Shown here: positions 29,440 through 36,508 of the stretch, piece after piece | How the letters are laid out: the number at the start of each line of letters is the position of its first letter | Numbering within the stretch: the first letter of the stretch is position 1 | Assembly (NCBI RefSeq): GCF_938029845.1 | Contig: NZ_CALHGG010000025.1 | Span: forward strand, 1-36,508 | DNA length: 36,508 bases | From: an uncultured Capnocytophaga sp. | GTDB taxonomy: Bacteria > Bacteroidota > Bacteroidia > Flavobacteriales > Flavobacteriaceae | Direction: 5' to 3' | Notes under the pieces: model-generated | Seen by the model: only the letters and a program-made list of their open reading frames with translations | Databases searched by the model: none | Told to the model about the DNA's origin: nothing | Made by a program: the position numbers and the translations under genes

Positions 29440-31200
29440 TTAGAAAAATTTATTGTACCATTTTCTTCCTTTTAACTTCCAATTGGATTGTTTGACGATT
29501 CCTAGATAATTTTCCTTAATACTATCTTCCGTATGTCCTTGCTTCATAAAATCTGTGTATTGTTTTTCATAGTGGAATACTTTAAATAAAGGCTCTATAG
29601 GATAGATAGGAATAGTTTTATCTTTTAAAAGCCATTCTCCATACCAAGAAAATTCGCTTGGACATTGACAAATAATTGTAGAAAAGTCTATTTTGTTTGG
29701 GGTTAAATAATTAACTTCTAAAGATTTCCATACTTTATTAGACCATATTACAGGAGAAGGCCCAAAGTCATAAAAAACTCCTTTTCTTTGGAATTTATCC
29801 ATAATAAAAGCACGGTCTTTTTCAAACTCATCCTTAGGATTATAACCTATAGTACCCTTATTAATACTACTCCAAGAAAATAAATCTTTCTGTTGATGCA
29901 TTACAGTATAAGGTGTCTCAGAGTCAAACATAAAATCTTTTACTCCAAAATTCCTTATAAAGTAAGAATCAGAATCTATACAAACATAATTTTCACAAAA
30001 ATCTAATTTGTGTAATTGAGATTTAATTATTTGTTGATATCTCCAAGGGTCTTTTTCATTACAATCTACGATTTCACTGTCTTTTACAAGGTTTTCATTA
30101 GGAAATTCAGTTTTGAAAAAATTAAAATCTACATCATTTACAGAGATTAATAGAGGTATTCTGTCAATATTGTATCTGTGTATAGAATCTATTAATAAAG
30201 AGACTCTATTGTAGTCTTTTTTATATGTCTTTATGAATAAAACTATCTTTTCCATAACTATGAAGAAAAATTGATTTTTGTTGTTAATCCATATATATAC
30301 AGCTTTAAGCATTAATATAAAGAAGTATAGTCTTTTAAAAAATGAAGGAGAATTATTGTGTTTTTTACTAAAAATTCCTTTAAAAGATTGTGTTAATGTT
30401 TTTTTTACCATGACATGATAACCAATATGATACATTCTGAAGAATAGAATTCTATTTCGTGATATATAATATTGATAAAAATCCCCTTTAGGACTCATTT
30501 GGTGATATGCTTTACAATCTGTAAGTACTCCTAATTTCAGATTTTTGTGTTTTCTTAATCTATAACACCATTCTGTCTCCTCATAATACATAAAAAAATC
30601 TTCTCTCATCCACCCAATGATATCTAAAGTATTTTTCTTGAACATCATCACACTACCTGTAATATAATCTATATTTGTATTCAAAGCTTCTAAGCCCTCT
30701 TTCTCTGCCTCTAAGCCCTCTTTCTCTATTTGATTATAATTTATATGATCATCCCATAATCTATTAGGAGTCAATATACCTCCATCGGAATAAATTAGAT
30801 TCCTTTTGAATTTGTCACAAATGCGAGGTCCTATAATCTGTAATTCAGCAGAGGAGACTAAAGTGTTATATAGTTTCTCTATGCTATCTTTGCTAATTTC
30901 GATATCAGGATTGAGAATCAAAAAAATAGTCTTTCCCTCTTCTATTGCTTTTCTTATTCCAATATTGTTTCCTTGTGCATAGCCTCCATTTATAGAGTTA
31001 GCAATAAATTTTATTTTGTTTTCTAAACAATATTCCTTGATTTCCTTTCCATCATTAGAAGCATTATCTATCAGATAGAAACATGTATTAGGGATTCCCT
31101 CCTTTCTAAGATGGGTAACTTGCCTAAATACCTCTTTTGCTGAATTATAGTTTAAAGATATGATTGCTAAATCTTCCCAAATAGTTGCTAAATTATCCAT
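29440..31200 (-). CDS. GT2 glycosyltransferase fused to a DUF6492 glycosyltransferase-like domain
   Basis: 586 residues in two parts. Residues 1 to about 310 form a GT2 domain like rhamnosyltransferases: IISLNYNSAKEV, LIDNASNDG (43-51), the donor motif LNPDIEIS (96-103) and MREDFFMYYEETEWCYRL. Residues 316-586 form a DUF6492-type GT-A domain that starts MEKIVLFIKTYKKD and has a DSDSYF metal motif. The join lies exactly at a methionine that could begin a separate protein. Between them is a helical hydrophobic stretch (about 289-305). A 7-residue duplication, EKEGLEA twice, is at 159-172. First gene of the AT-rich block. Confidence 0.82.
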   Translation of the reverse strand: MDNLATIWEDLAIISLNYNSAKEVFRQVTHLRKEGIPNTCFYLIDNASNDGKEIKEYCLENKIKFIANSINGGYAQGNNIGIRKAIEEGKTIFLILNPDIEISKDSIEKLYNTLVSSAELQIIGPRICDKFKRNLIYSDGGILTPNRLWDDHINYNQIEKEGLEAEKEGLEALNTNIDYITGSVMMFKKNTLDIIGWMREDFFMYYEETEWCYRLRKHKNLKLGVLTDCKAYHQMSPKGDFYQYYISRNRILFFRMYHIGYHVMVKKTLTQSFKGIFSKKHNNSPSFFKRLYFFILMLKAVYIWINNKNQFFFIVMEKIVLFIKTYKKDYNRVSLLIDSIHRYNIDRIPLLISVNDVDFNFFKTEFPNENLVKDSEIVDCNEKDPWRYQQIIKSQLHKLDFCENYVCIDSDSYFIRNFGVKDFMFDSETPYTVMHQQKDLFSWSSINKGTIGYNPKDEFEKDRAFIMDKFQRKGVFYDFGPSPVIWSNKVWKSLEVNYLTPNKIDFSTIICQCPSEFSWYGEWLLKDKTIPIYPIEPLFKVFHYEKQYTDFMKQGHTEDSIKENYLGIVKQSNWKLKGRKWYNKFF

Positions 31201-31534
31201 GCCTTATAAGTTAATAATTACCAAGATTATTTTTTTGAGTTTTACAACTCTTTTCTATGAGGGAAAAAGTTGTATGCTGAAAAGGTTCAATAAATTACAT
31301 GTTTTCTATAATACATTTGACAGAGGTAGTAACCATAATAAAAGGAGGAACAGTGATTGATATTTTTGTCAAAATTTTTGTTTTTATATAATATTTTTCA
31401 TCTATAAAAAATTGAAGAGCTGATGGTTAAGTTGTGTTAATTAATATCTCTTATATTGGAAATTCTACTGGCAAAGATAGTAAAAAAAAGCAAATCTGAA
31501 AAAAATATTTTTAAATATAAAATAATCTAGGTTA
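31201..31534. other. Gene-free AT-rich gap before the glycosyltransferase block
   Basis: I see no convincing gene in 334 bases. On the minus strand TATCTTTG (complement of 31472-31479) fits a -7 element but has no TTG at the right distance, and would leave a leader of about 265 bases for the fusion gene. No clear terminator is visible for the transcript arriving from the GT90-like gene. Confidence 0.55.
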
Positions 31535-32473
31535 TTAATTACATAGATTGAAATATTTCTCTAAAACCAAAAGACTGCATAGGTCTTCGGTGGCAGGATT
31601 CCAAAAGGGAGCGGTATGGGCTTGAGCATTTTGGATAATTTCCTGACACTCTTTGGGGTGGCTGATATAGTAGCTTAGTTGTGCCTCTAAGTCAGAATAA
31701 TCGTCTTTGATCTCTATATAATGCTTGCCACCTTCCAAAGTTCCTTCCATAAACCAAGTTTCCACTGTGGGTTTTGGCATAACAGCTATGGAATTGGAGG
31801 ACATAATCCACTTAAGGTTGGTGGCTACATCATTCCCTTGTAGGCTAAGGATAAATTTATAGTCTAAGTGTTCCCTTAAAGTTATCTTGGGTTTTATCCA
31901 TTCAGGCTTTCCTATGCCCTTTTTTCCAACACTTCCTAAATCACATAGAGGGTGAGAAAAATATAGATTATAGAAATCGTATCGGTGTTGCTGATAGAGA
32001 GCACCACGGCCTATGAGCAAGTCTTTTTTCTCAATAAAAGGCTTATCTTTGTTAATGCGAATAAAATGTCTGGCTTTGTCCAGCTTCAGCAGGACGGAGT
32101 TTTCGTTTTTTTCTGTGATAGGTCTGCTCTTTGCAATGCTTGGCGTATCAGGTATGTGGATGACATCTCCAAAAACAAAGTCTATGAAATAGTTCTCAGG
32201 GAAGTATCGGGCATATTCGTAAGTGTCAAAGTAATAAGCCTTGGGACTCTTGGCTTTTTTTAATTCTTTTATCTGATGAGTCTTGCTGTTGGGTACAGGA
32301 TGGTCTAACTTACAATAATAATCAACTCGTTTTTGTATCTGTTCTAAGGTTTTTGAATCTATTTTACTCTTTAGTTTGTCAATAGTTTGTTTGTAATCAC
32401 CTGTTTTACCTAAGAATGCGCGTGTATAGCTTTGTATATAATAAAAAAGCTTTATTTGTTTGGTAATATTCAT
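31535..32473 (-). CDS. Glycosyltransferase family 90-like (LpsA / CAP10 type) protein
   Basis: A 312-residue protein whose C-terminal part matches the GT90 core: FILSLQGNDVATNLKWIMSS (about residues 208-227), NSIAVMPKPTVETWFMEGTL and HYIEIKDDYSDLE. RGALYQQHRYDFYNL lies upstream. Family members are lipopolysaccharide glucosyl- or xylosyl-transferases and the fungal CAP10 capsule enzyme. Here it would add a sugar, probably as a cytoplasmic enzyme, to a lipid-linked or lipid A-linked glycan. The sugar is unknown. It overlaps the upstream deacetylase gene by 4 bases (ATGA, 32470-32473). Confidence 0.88.
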   Translation of the reverse strand: MNITKQIKLFYYIQSYTRAFLGKTGDYKQTIDKLKSKIDSKTLEQIQKRVDYYCKLDHPVPNSKTHQIKELKKAKSPKAYYFDTYEYARYFPENYFIDFVFGDVIHIPDTPSIAKSRPITEKNENSVLLKLDKARHFIRINKDKPFIEKKDLLIGRGALYQQHRYDFYNLYFSHPLCDLGSVGKKGIGKPEWIKPKITLREHLDYKFILSLQGNDVATNLKWIMSSNSIAVMPKPTVETWFMEGTLEGGKHYIEIKDDYSDLEAQLSYYISHPKECQEIIQNAQAHTAPFWNPATEDLCSLLVLEKYFNLCN

Positions 32474-33234
32474 CTTTCTATTAGTTTTTTATAGTTTTCT
32501 ACTTTCCAATTATTCTTTTTAGCAAAGCCAAGTAGCTTATCAAAGCGTGCGATCATAGCTTCTCCTGTATTGCGCATAACATAGAAAGGGAAGTTAAACT
32601 CTTTTTGGTGTAGGTTCGTAAATTCCCATGGGTGAAAGTAGAGGGCAGCATATCCTAAACTTTCAACCGTACGGCTCAAAAGGTGTTTGTAGTACCATAG
32701 AGGAAAGTTATGAAAGGAAAGCCAGAAGAGGGGAATACGCCAAGGGCTTACCCCTGCGGGTATTTGCCAAAGATCATCTTCACGGAACATAGCTCTAGGT
32801 ACATGTAACTTATTGTATCGTCCAGGGAGGAAGGTAGGATTCACGGAGGAGTTATAGATGTAGCCTGCCTGCTTGACATCGGTAGCGCTTACCTCCAACA
32901 TACGTGGCATACGCAAGCCTTCCACAGTTACCCCAAACTGAGACTCCAAGGCCTCTTTGGAGGAGCGCAGGTGTTCTATGGCAAAGTCGGAATGATAATA
33001 AGTATGTGAGGCCAACTCATGTCCTTCACTTAGGAGTCGCTCAATAAGCTCGGGGGCGTTTTGGGCAAAAATTACAGTAGAGAAAAAAGTAGCTTTTGCC
33101 TCGTGCTTTTGGAGCAAATCCAAGATAACAGTGAGTCCCTCATGGGAAATGGCCATTTGTTGCTCAAAAGGAATGTCAAACCCATATTCCTTGGGCATAT
33201 CAAACTCCTCTATATCAAAACTTAGGTAAATCAT
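32470..33234 (-). CDS. Polysaccharide deacetylase (NodB fold, PuuE/PgdA-like)
   Basis: Hydrolyses N-acetyl groups from sugars of a glycan. The 254-residue NodB-fold protein has the metal and base residues of the family: Asp7 in SFDIEEFD, and His77/His81 in GHELASHTYYHSDF, plus ATFFSTV (48-54). The C-terminal AALYFHPWEF contains the His of the last motif. No signal peptide is seen, so it should act in the cytoplasm on a lipid-linked intermediate or nucleotide sugar-derived glycan. It is coupled to the GT90-like gene and follows the GT2 gene by 23 bases. Confidence 0.88.
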   Translation of the reverse strand: MIYLSFDIEEFDMPKEYGFDIPFEQQMAISHEGLTVILDLLQKHEAKATFFSTVIFAQNAPELIERLLSEGHELASHTYYHSDFAIEHLRSSKEALESQFGVTVEGLRMPRMLEVSATDVKQAGYIYNSSVNPTFLPGRYNKLHVPRAMFREDDLWQIPAGVSPWRIPLFWLSFHNFPLWYYKHLLSRTVESLGYAALYFHPWEFTNLHQKEFNFPFYVMRNTGEAMIARFDKLLGFAKKNNWKVENYKKLIER

Positions 33235-33257
33235 CAGTTATGTTGTTTCTCAAAAGG

Positions 33258-34184
33258 TTATAAGTGTTTTTCTTGAATAATATAGACAGGTCTTTCCTTG
33301 GTTTGGGTGAATATTTTTCCGATATATACCCCGATGATTCCTAAGATAATCAGTTGTAGCCCTCCGAAGAAAACAACCGTCATGATAAGGGATGCCCATC
33401 CTGAGATTTCCGAACCATTAAGGAAGGAATAAATCACATAAGGAATGTATAATACAGAGAGCATGGAAAAGAAGAAGCCCAAGAATACTGCAAAGTATAA
33501 AGGTTTTACACTAAAAGAGGTAACCCCACTAAGAGCTAATTGGAACATTTTCTTCAAGGTATACTTGGTCTCTCCCGAATAACGAGCTTGAGCGGTGTAA
33601 GGTACATACACTTGCTTAAAGCCTACCCAAGGAACCATGCCTCTCAAGAAAGGTTCGTTCTCTCTCATGTGGCGGATTACCTCTACCACAGATTGATCAA
33701 GCAGACGAAAATCGGCTGAGCCCTCCTTGATTTCAATATCTGAAAGTAGGTTCAGTAGCTTGTAAAACTGCTGGGAACTCTTGCGTTTTTTCTTAGAGAT
33801 TTCGGCAGGATAGGTACGTAGGGTAGCCACTACTTGCGCGCCCTCTTCCCACTTACGAACTAGGGTAGGAATCAGTGCAGGAGGATGCTGCAAGTCAGCA
33901 TCCATGGAGATTACCGCAGGCGCGAAGGCATGATCTAAGCCCGCTTTTACCGCTAATTGGTGTCCAAAATTGCGGGAGAAGGAAAGGTATTTTACTCGCT
34001 CATCCTCCTTGGCCAATTGTTGGAGGATAAGCAGAGAGGAGTCTTTACTTCCGTCATTTACTAATAGTAAGTTGAAGTCATAGTCAGGTAGCTCTTTAGT
34101 GAAGACATCCTTAATAGCCTGATATAGTGGACGGATATTCTCACTTTCATTATAACAAGGAACGACGATATCTATCTTTTTCAT
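33258..34184 (-). CDS. GT2 polyprenyl-phosphate glycosyltransferase (GtrB/ArnC/DPM1-like)
   Basis: A 308-residue GT-A membrane enzyme: VVPCYNESENI (7-17), LVNDGSKDSS (41-50), metal-binding DADLQHPP (95-102), then two C-terminal transmembrane segments (about 233-262 and 270-293) ending IYIGKIFTQTKERPVY. Such enzymes transfer a sugar from a nucleotide donor to undecaprenyl phosphate in the inner leaflet, for use by membrane transferases on the other side. The neighbour that follows it in the locus, a multi-spanning GT87-like protein, would be a natural partner. It is overlapped by that gene's end (ATGA, 34181-34184). Confidence 0.92.
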   Translation of the reverse strand: MKKIDIVVPCYNESENIRPLYQAIKDVFTKELPDYDFNLLLVNDGSKDSSLLILQQLAKEDERVKYLSFSRNFGHQLAVKAGLDHAFAPAVISMDADLQHPPALIPTLVRKWEEGAQVVATLRTYPAEISKKKRKSSQQFYKLLNLLSDIEIKEGSADFRLLDQSVVEVIRHMRENEPFLRGMVPWVGFKQVYVPYTAQARYSGETKYTLKKMFQLALSGVTSFSVKPLYFAVFLGFFFSMLSVLYIPYVIYSFLNGSEISGWASLIMTVVFFGGLQLIILGIIGVYIGKIFTQTKERPVYIIQEKHL

Positions 34185-35350
34185 AGGGAGACTTCTTTAG
34201 GGTTAGTATACTCTTTTCCATAGTCCAAACTACACATTTCCCAAATGAGGGTGAGCCATATAAGCATGACAGGCACCGCTCGAAGAGAATAGCGGATGAT
34301 ATAAGGTTCTTTGAGAGGCTTGAAAAGGTCAGTAGGAGAGAGTGAAGCTAAAAAGGCTAAGACTAAAAGTGTGATTTTTAGAGAGTTGTTTCTGTTAGGA
34401 GTGGTCATAAACCAAATTCCAATTCCTACATAGGCTACCACATAGGTGCTATTCTCGGTTCCTGTGCTGAATAGGCATAGGAACATACTCACTGAGGCCA
34501 AGAACATGAGCCTAAAGCGCAGGTGCTTGTATTGCGCTATACGCAAATAAGGGAGAGCAAAGAGTAATAAAGCAATAGCAATAACTACTAAGTTATTGTT
34601 ATAAATGCCAGTACGTTGCAAGAAACCTAAGAAAGATAGGTTTTGTAGGTTATAATGTGAGGTGTCCATATTTTCTCCATTCTTCTGGGAAAGGGAAATA
34701 TACCAATCATGATATTGGGAAAGCACATATTCAGGAGAGGAGTATAACATGGGTAGGCAAAAGAGCAACCCTAGCCATAGTAGGGCAGACCCTATAAAGC
34801 GCTTTTTGTCTTTGGCAAAGAAAAAGAAAGCCAAACCAACGATGCCATAGAGCTTGGTCAAGGTGCCAATTACAATAAAGAGAGTCGCCCAGTGGCTTTT
34901 TCCTTTTTCTACAAAGACAAAAGCAGCTACTAAAAGAGCGATAACACTAATGTTGAACTGTTGCATGGCAGCAGCTGTATACATGTCGTGTGCGGCTATA
35001 AGTAGAATGCCTATGAGGACACCCTTGGAGAGCGGTAATTGACGAATAGCCCAATAAAGGAAGGCGACATTGGCCAATATCCATAAAGCACAACCCAGAC
35101 CTGAAGGGAGGAGTGCAAAAGGGGCTATAATTGCACTAAAGAATACCCCATAATGGTTCATATCTCCATATTCCTCAGGGTAAGGGATGAATAAAGGTAG
35201 CTGTTTTAGGGAGTGATTAAAAACTCCCTCGAAGATAAGGTAATTGTTGTACCTACCCCGAATCACTACATTTTGGAGGATAGTAGCCAGCGCCAATCCC
35301 GCCCAGAGGATAGCCGTAAAACGCTCATTATAAAATAGTTTCTTTAGCAT
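34181..35350 (-). CDS. Multi-spanning GT87-like (DUF2029) lipid-linked sugar transferase
   Basis: A 389-residue integral membrane protein with about nine or ten transmembrane segments (for example FTAILWAGLALATILQNVVI near the N-terminus, GVLIGILLIAA, FLASVSMFLCLF). The first extracytoplasmic loop is acidic and aromatic (PYPEEYGDMNHYG, about residues 56-68), typical of GT-C enzymes that hold the polyprenyl-phosphate sugar there. The family (GT87) includes mannosyltransferases of actinobacteria; here the donor is unknown. It is 15 bases downstream of lgt and coupled to the GT2 gene, which probably makes its lipid-linked donor. Confidence 0.75.
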   Translation of the reverse strand: MLKKLFYNERFTAILWAGLALATILQNVVIRGRYNNYLIFEGVFNHSLKQLPLFIPYPEEYGDMNHYGVFFSAIIAPFALLPSGLGCALWILANVAFLYWAIRQLPLSKGVLIGILLIAAHDMYTAAAMQQFNISVIALLVAAFVFVEKGKSHWATLFIVIGTLTKLYGIVGLAFFFFAKDKKRFIGSALLWLGLLFCLPMLYSSPEYVLSQYHDWYISLSQKNGENMDTSHYNLQNLSFLGFLQRTGIYNNNLVVIAIALLLFALPYLRIAQYKHLRFRLMFLASVSMFLCLFSTGTENSTYVVAYVGIGIWFMTTPNRNNSLKITLLVLAFLASLSPTDLFKPLKEPYIIRYSLRAVPVMLIWLTLIWEMCSLDYGKEYTNPKEVSL

Positions 35351-35365
35351 CTGAGTTGAACAAAG

Positions 35366-36280
35366 TTACACACTTTTTTTCTTAAAGAATAGTAGGAATA
35401 TCCCAGCAATGATAAAAGGAATACTCAGCCATTGGCCTGTGGAGAAAATACCTAAGGTATTTTCAATACCCCCTTGACTATCTTTGACATACTCTGTAAA
35501 GAAACGTATAGACCAAAGAGCGATTAGGAACACTCCAAAGATAAAGTAAGGCTGGTCTTTCTTGTTGGTTTTCCAGTAGAGGTAATATAGCAACCAAAAG
35601 AGGAAAAAGTAACAAACAGCCTCATAGAGTTGGACTGGGTGTCGGTAGGGGATTTGGTTGTATATTTCTACAAATTGTGGGTTGTGGGCAATTACCTCAA
35701 AAGCCTTCTGAGGGGTGTTCTCTCCAGTGAGTTCCATAGCTTCACGGGCACTGAAATCTCCAGATTGTAGAAATTTTACTGCAAAAGGGAAGGACTTATC
35801 AACGATCTTACCCACAATTTCGGAGTTCATAAAGTTACCAAAACGGACAAACATACCCCCTATGGTGATGGCAATGACAATGCGGTCAAGCACCCAAGAG
35901 AGTTTCATATCGGGGTATTTGCGTATGTAGAGAAACATGGCAATGATAATTCCTACAGCAGCTCCGTGGCTAGCTAATCCTGCAAATCCTGTTACCTCAA
36001 AGGTAGGGGAGAAGCGGAAAGGAAGTATGATCTCTAACGGATGATCCTTGAAGTAGTCCCAATCATAGAAGAATACATGCCCCAATCGAGCCCCTAAAAG
36101 AGTAGCTATTGCTACATAGATAACTAAGGAATCGAGCTTATCCAAGCTTTTGTTTTCAGCTAAAAATATTTTTTTTGTAATGTAAAAGCCTAAGGAAAAA
36201 GCAATTACAAACATAAGGCTGTAATAGCGTATTTGTATAAAATGTAAGTCAAGCAGTACTTGATTGGGATTCCAGTCCAT
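35366..36280 (-). CDS. lgt: Prolipoprotein diacylglyceryl transferase Lgt
   Basis: The first lipoprotein-maturation enzyme: transfers a diacylglyceryl group from phosphatidylglycerol to the lipobox cysteine. The 304-residue inner-membrane protein has seven predicted segments and the family motif RFGNFMNSEIVG (Arg146, Glu154), His105 in GLASHGAAVG and HPVQLYEA near the C-terminus, all matching Lgt. A region of about 40 residues around DKSFPFAVKFLQSGDFSARE is an insertion compared with E. coli. It is the first gene of the series, followed by the glycan genes, with the gap to GT87 being 15 bases. Confidence 0.95.
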   Translation of the reverse strand: MDWNPNQVLLDLHFIQIRYYSLMFVIAFSLGFYITKKIFLAENKSLDKLDSLVIYVAIATLLGARLGHVFFYDWDYFKDHPLEIILPFRFSPTFEVTGFAGLASHGAAVGIIIAMFLYIRKYPDMKLSWVLDRIVIAITIGGMFVRFGNFMNSEIVGKIVDKSFPFAVKFLQSGDFSAREAMELTGENTPQKAFEVIAHNPQFVEIYNQIPYRHPVQLYEAVCYFFLFWLLYYLYWKTNKKDQPYFIFGVFLIALWSIRFFTEYVKDSQGGIENTLGIFSTGQWLSIPFIIAGIFLLFFKKKSV

Positions 36281-36302
36281 ATAAAGATTCTTTTATAAGG
36301 GA

Positions 36303-36310
36303 CAAAAGTA
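36303..36310 (-). promoter_or_regulatory. Weak promoter candidate for lgt
   Basis: On the minus strand TACTTTTG (complement of 36303-36310) fits TAnnTTTG, 22 bases before the lgt ATG. No TTG lies at the usual distance, because a heptamer repeat occupies that position. Confidence 0.3.
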
Positions 36311-36316
36311 CGAATT

Positions 36317-36351
36317 TTAATTGTTAATTGTTAATTGTTAATCGTTAATTT
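36317..36351. repeat. Heptamer tandem repeat (TTAATTG)
   Basis: TTAATTG at 36317-36323, 36324-36330 and 36331-36337, then TTAATCG (36338-36344) and TTAATTT (36345-36351). It lies upstream of lgt, in the place where promoter elements would be expected. Confidence 0.9.
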
Positions 36352-36409
36352 TTGTAATTTACAATTTTACTATTTCGAAGCTGTTTAAACTTTTTCCTAT
36401 AATAAAATA

Positions 36410-36469
36410 AAAGTTCCCAAGAATTAGTAATTTTGTGTTTGAGAAAAAACACCAAAATTCAGGAACTTT
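36410..36469. repeat. Long imperfect hairpin near the right edge
   Basis: AAAGTTCC (36410-36417) pairs with GGAACTTT (36462-36469). An inner stem pairs AATTTTG (36429-36435) with CAAAATT (36453-36459) and continues with TGTTT and AAACA across one bulged C. The loop is about 6 bases. On the minus strand TATCTTTG (complement of 36473-36480) lies just outside the outer stem. It may be an element end, a leader structure or a non-coding RNA; the window ends before this is resolved. Confidence 0.65.
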
Positions 36470-36508
36470 GGGCAAAGATACAATAAATAAATGGATTATT
36501 TCCTTTTT

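Noticed and set aside
31160..31360. ORF of 66 aa on the plus strand across the glycosyltransferase start
   Set aside because: Partly antisense to the fusion gene, no promoter, low-complexity composition.
1..36508. tRNA or rRNA genes and CRISPR arrays
   Set aside because: I saw no tRNA T-loop/acceptor pattern, no rRNA-like sequence, and no spaced direct repeats of CRISPR type; the repeats found are gapless tandem or inverted.

Overview
The window looks like a chromosomal segment of a member of the Bacteroidetes, most likely a Flavobacteriaceae close to Capnocytophaga. The evidence is the LpxC-FabZ fusion gene, promoter motifs of the Flavobacterium type (TTG, a spacer of about 17-23 bases, then TAnnTTTG), the absence of clear Shine-Dalgarno sites, moderate-to-low GC, and families typical of the phylum (NamZ/DUF1343, DUF6493, DUF5053). 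The genus is an inference. I ran no database search; family names come from recognising motifs.

Bases 1 to about 9,250 are the early end of a Mu-like transposable prophage that continues past the left edge. A LexA-like repressor (7560-8348, +) faces a leftward early operon: small HTH protein, Rha-type regulator, small proteins, MuA-like DDE transposase, MuB-like ATPase, a second RecA-like ATPase, two unknown proteins, DUF3164, an unknown protein and a GemA-like protein cut by the window edge. Two promoters appear to face each other next to a perfect 12-bp inverted repeat that is probably the operator. A rightward gene (5880-6068) lies antisense inside the early operon. Between the repressor and the host genes is about 600 bp of repeat-rich non-coding DNA and one small gene (DUF5053). 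The host junction is not resolved but may lie just after 9243.

From 9,251 to 26,300 the host genes are mostly on the minus strand: a DUF6493 protein, an M3 metallopeptidase, the lipid A genes lpxD-lpxC/fabZ-lpxA with a good terminator, a small membrane protein, the NamZ muramidase, a divergent FtsX-like permease (+), alanine racemase with an unannotated 54-residue membrane protein and an enoyl-CoA hydratase homologue, a secreted YD-repeat-like protein, a SUKH-like protein, a polyprenyl diphosphate synthase and QueH.

From 26,303 to 36,280 there is a long minus-strand gene series: lgt, a multi-spanning GT87-like protein, a GT2 glycosyltransferase, a polysaccharide deacetylase, a GT90-like transferase, then after a gap a visibly more AT-rich block (a GT2-DUF6492 fusion and two GT4-type transferases), and fabD. 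This is probably a surface glycan locus (O-antigen, capsule or another glycoconjugate) flanked by envelope-lipid housekeeping genes.

The most striking unexplained structure is a family of heptamer tandem repeats (TTAGTTG, TTAGTGG, TTAATTG, GTGAAAA and similar words) that fills intergenic gaps across the host part. The repeats start within a few bases of start or stop codons, and two of the tracts can fold into long hairpins.
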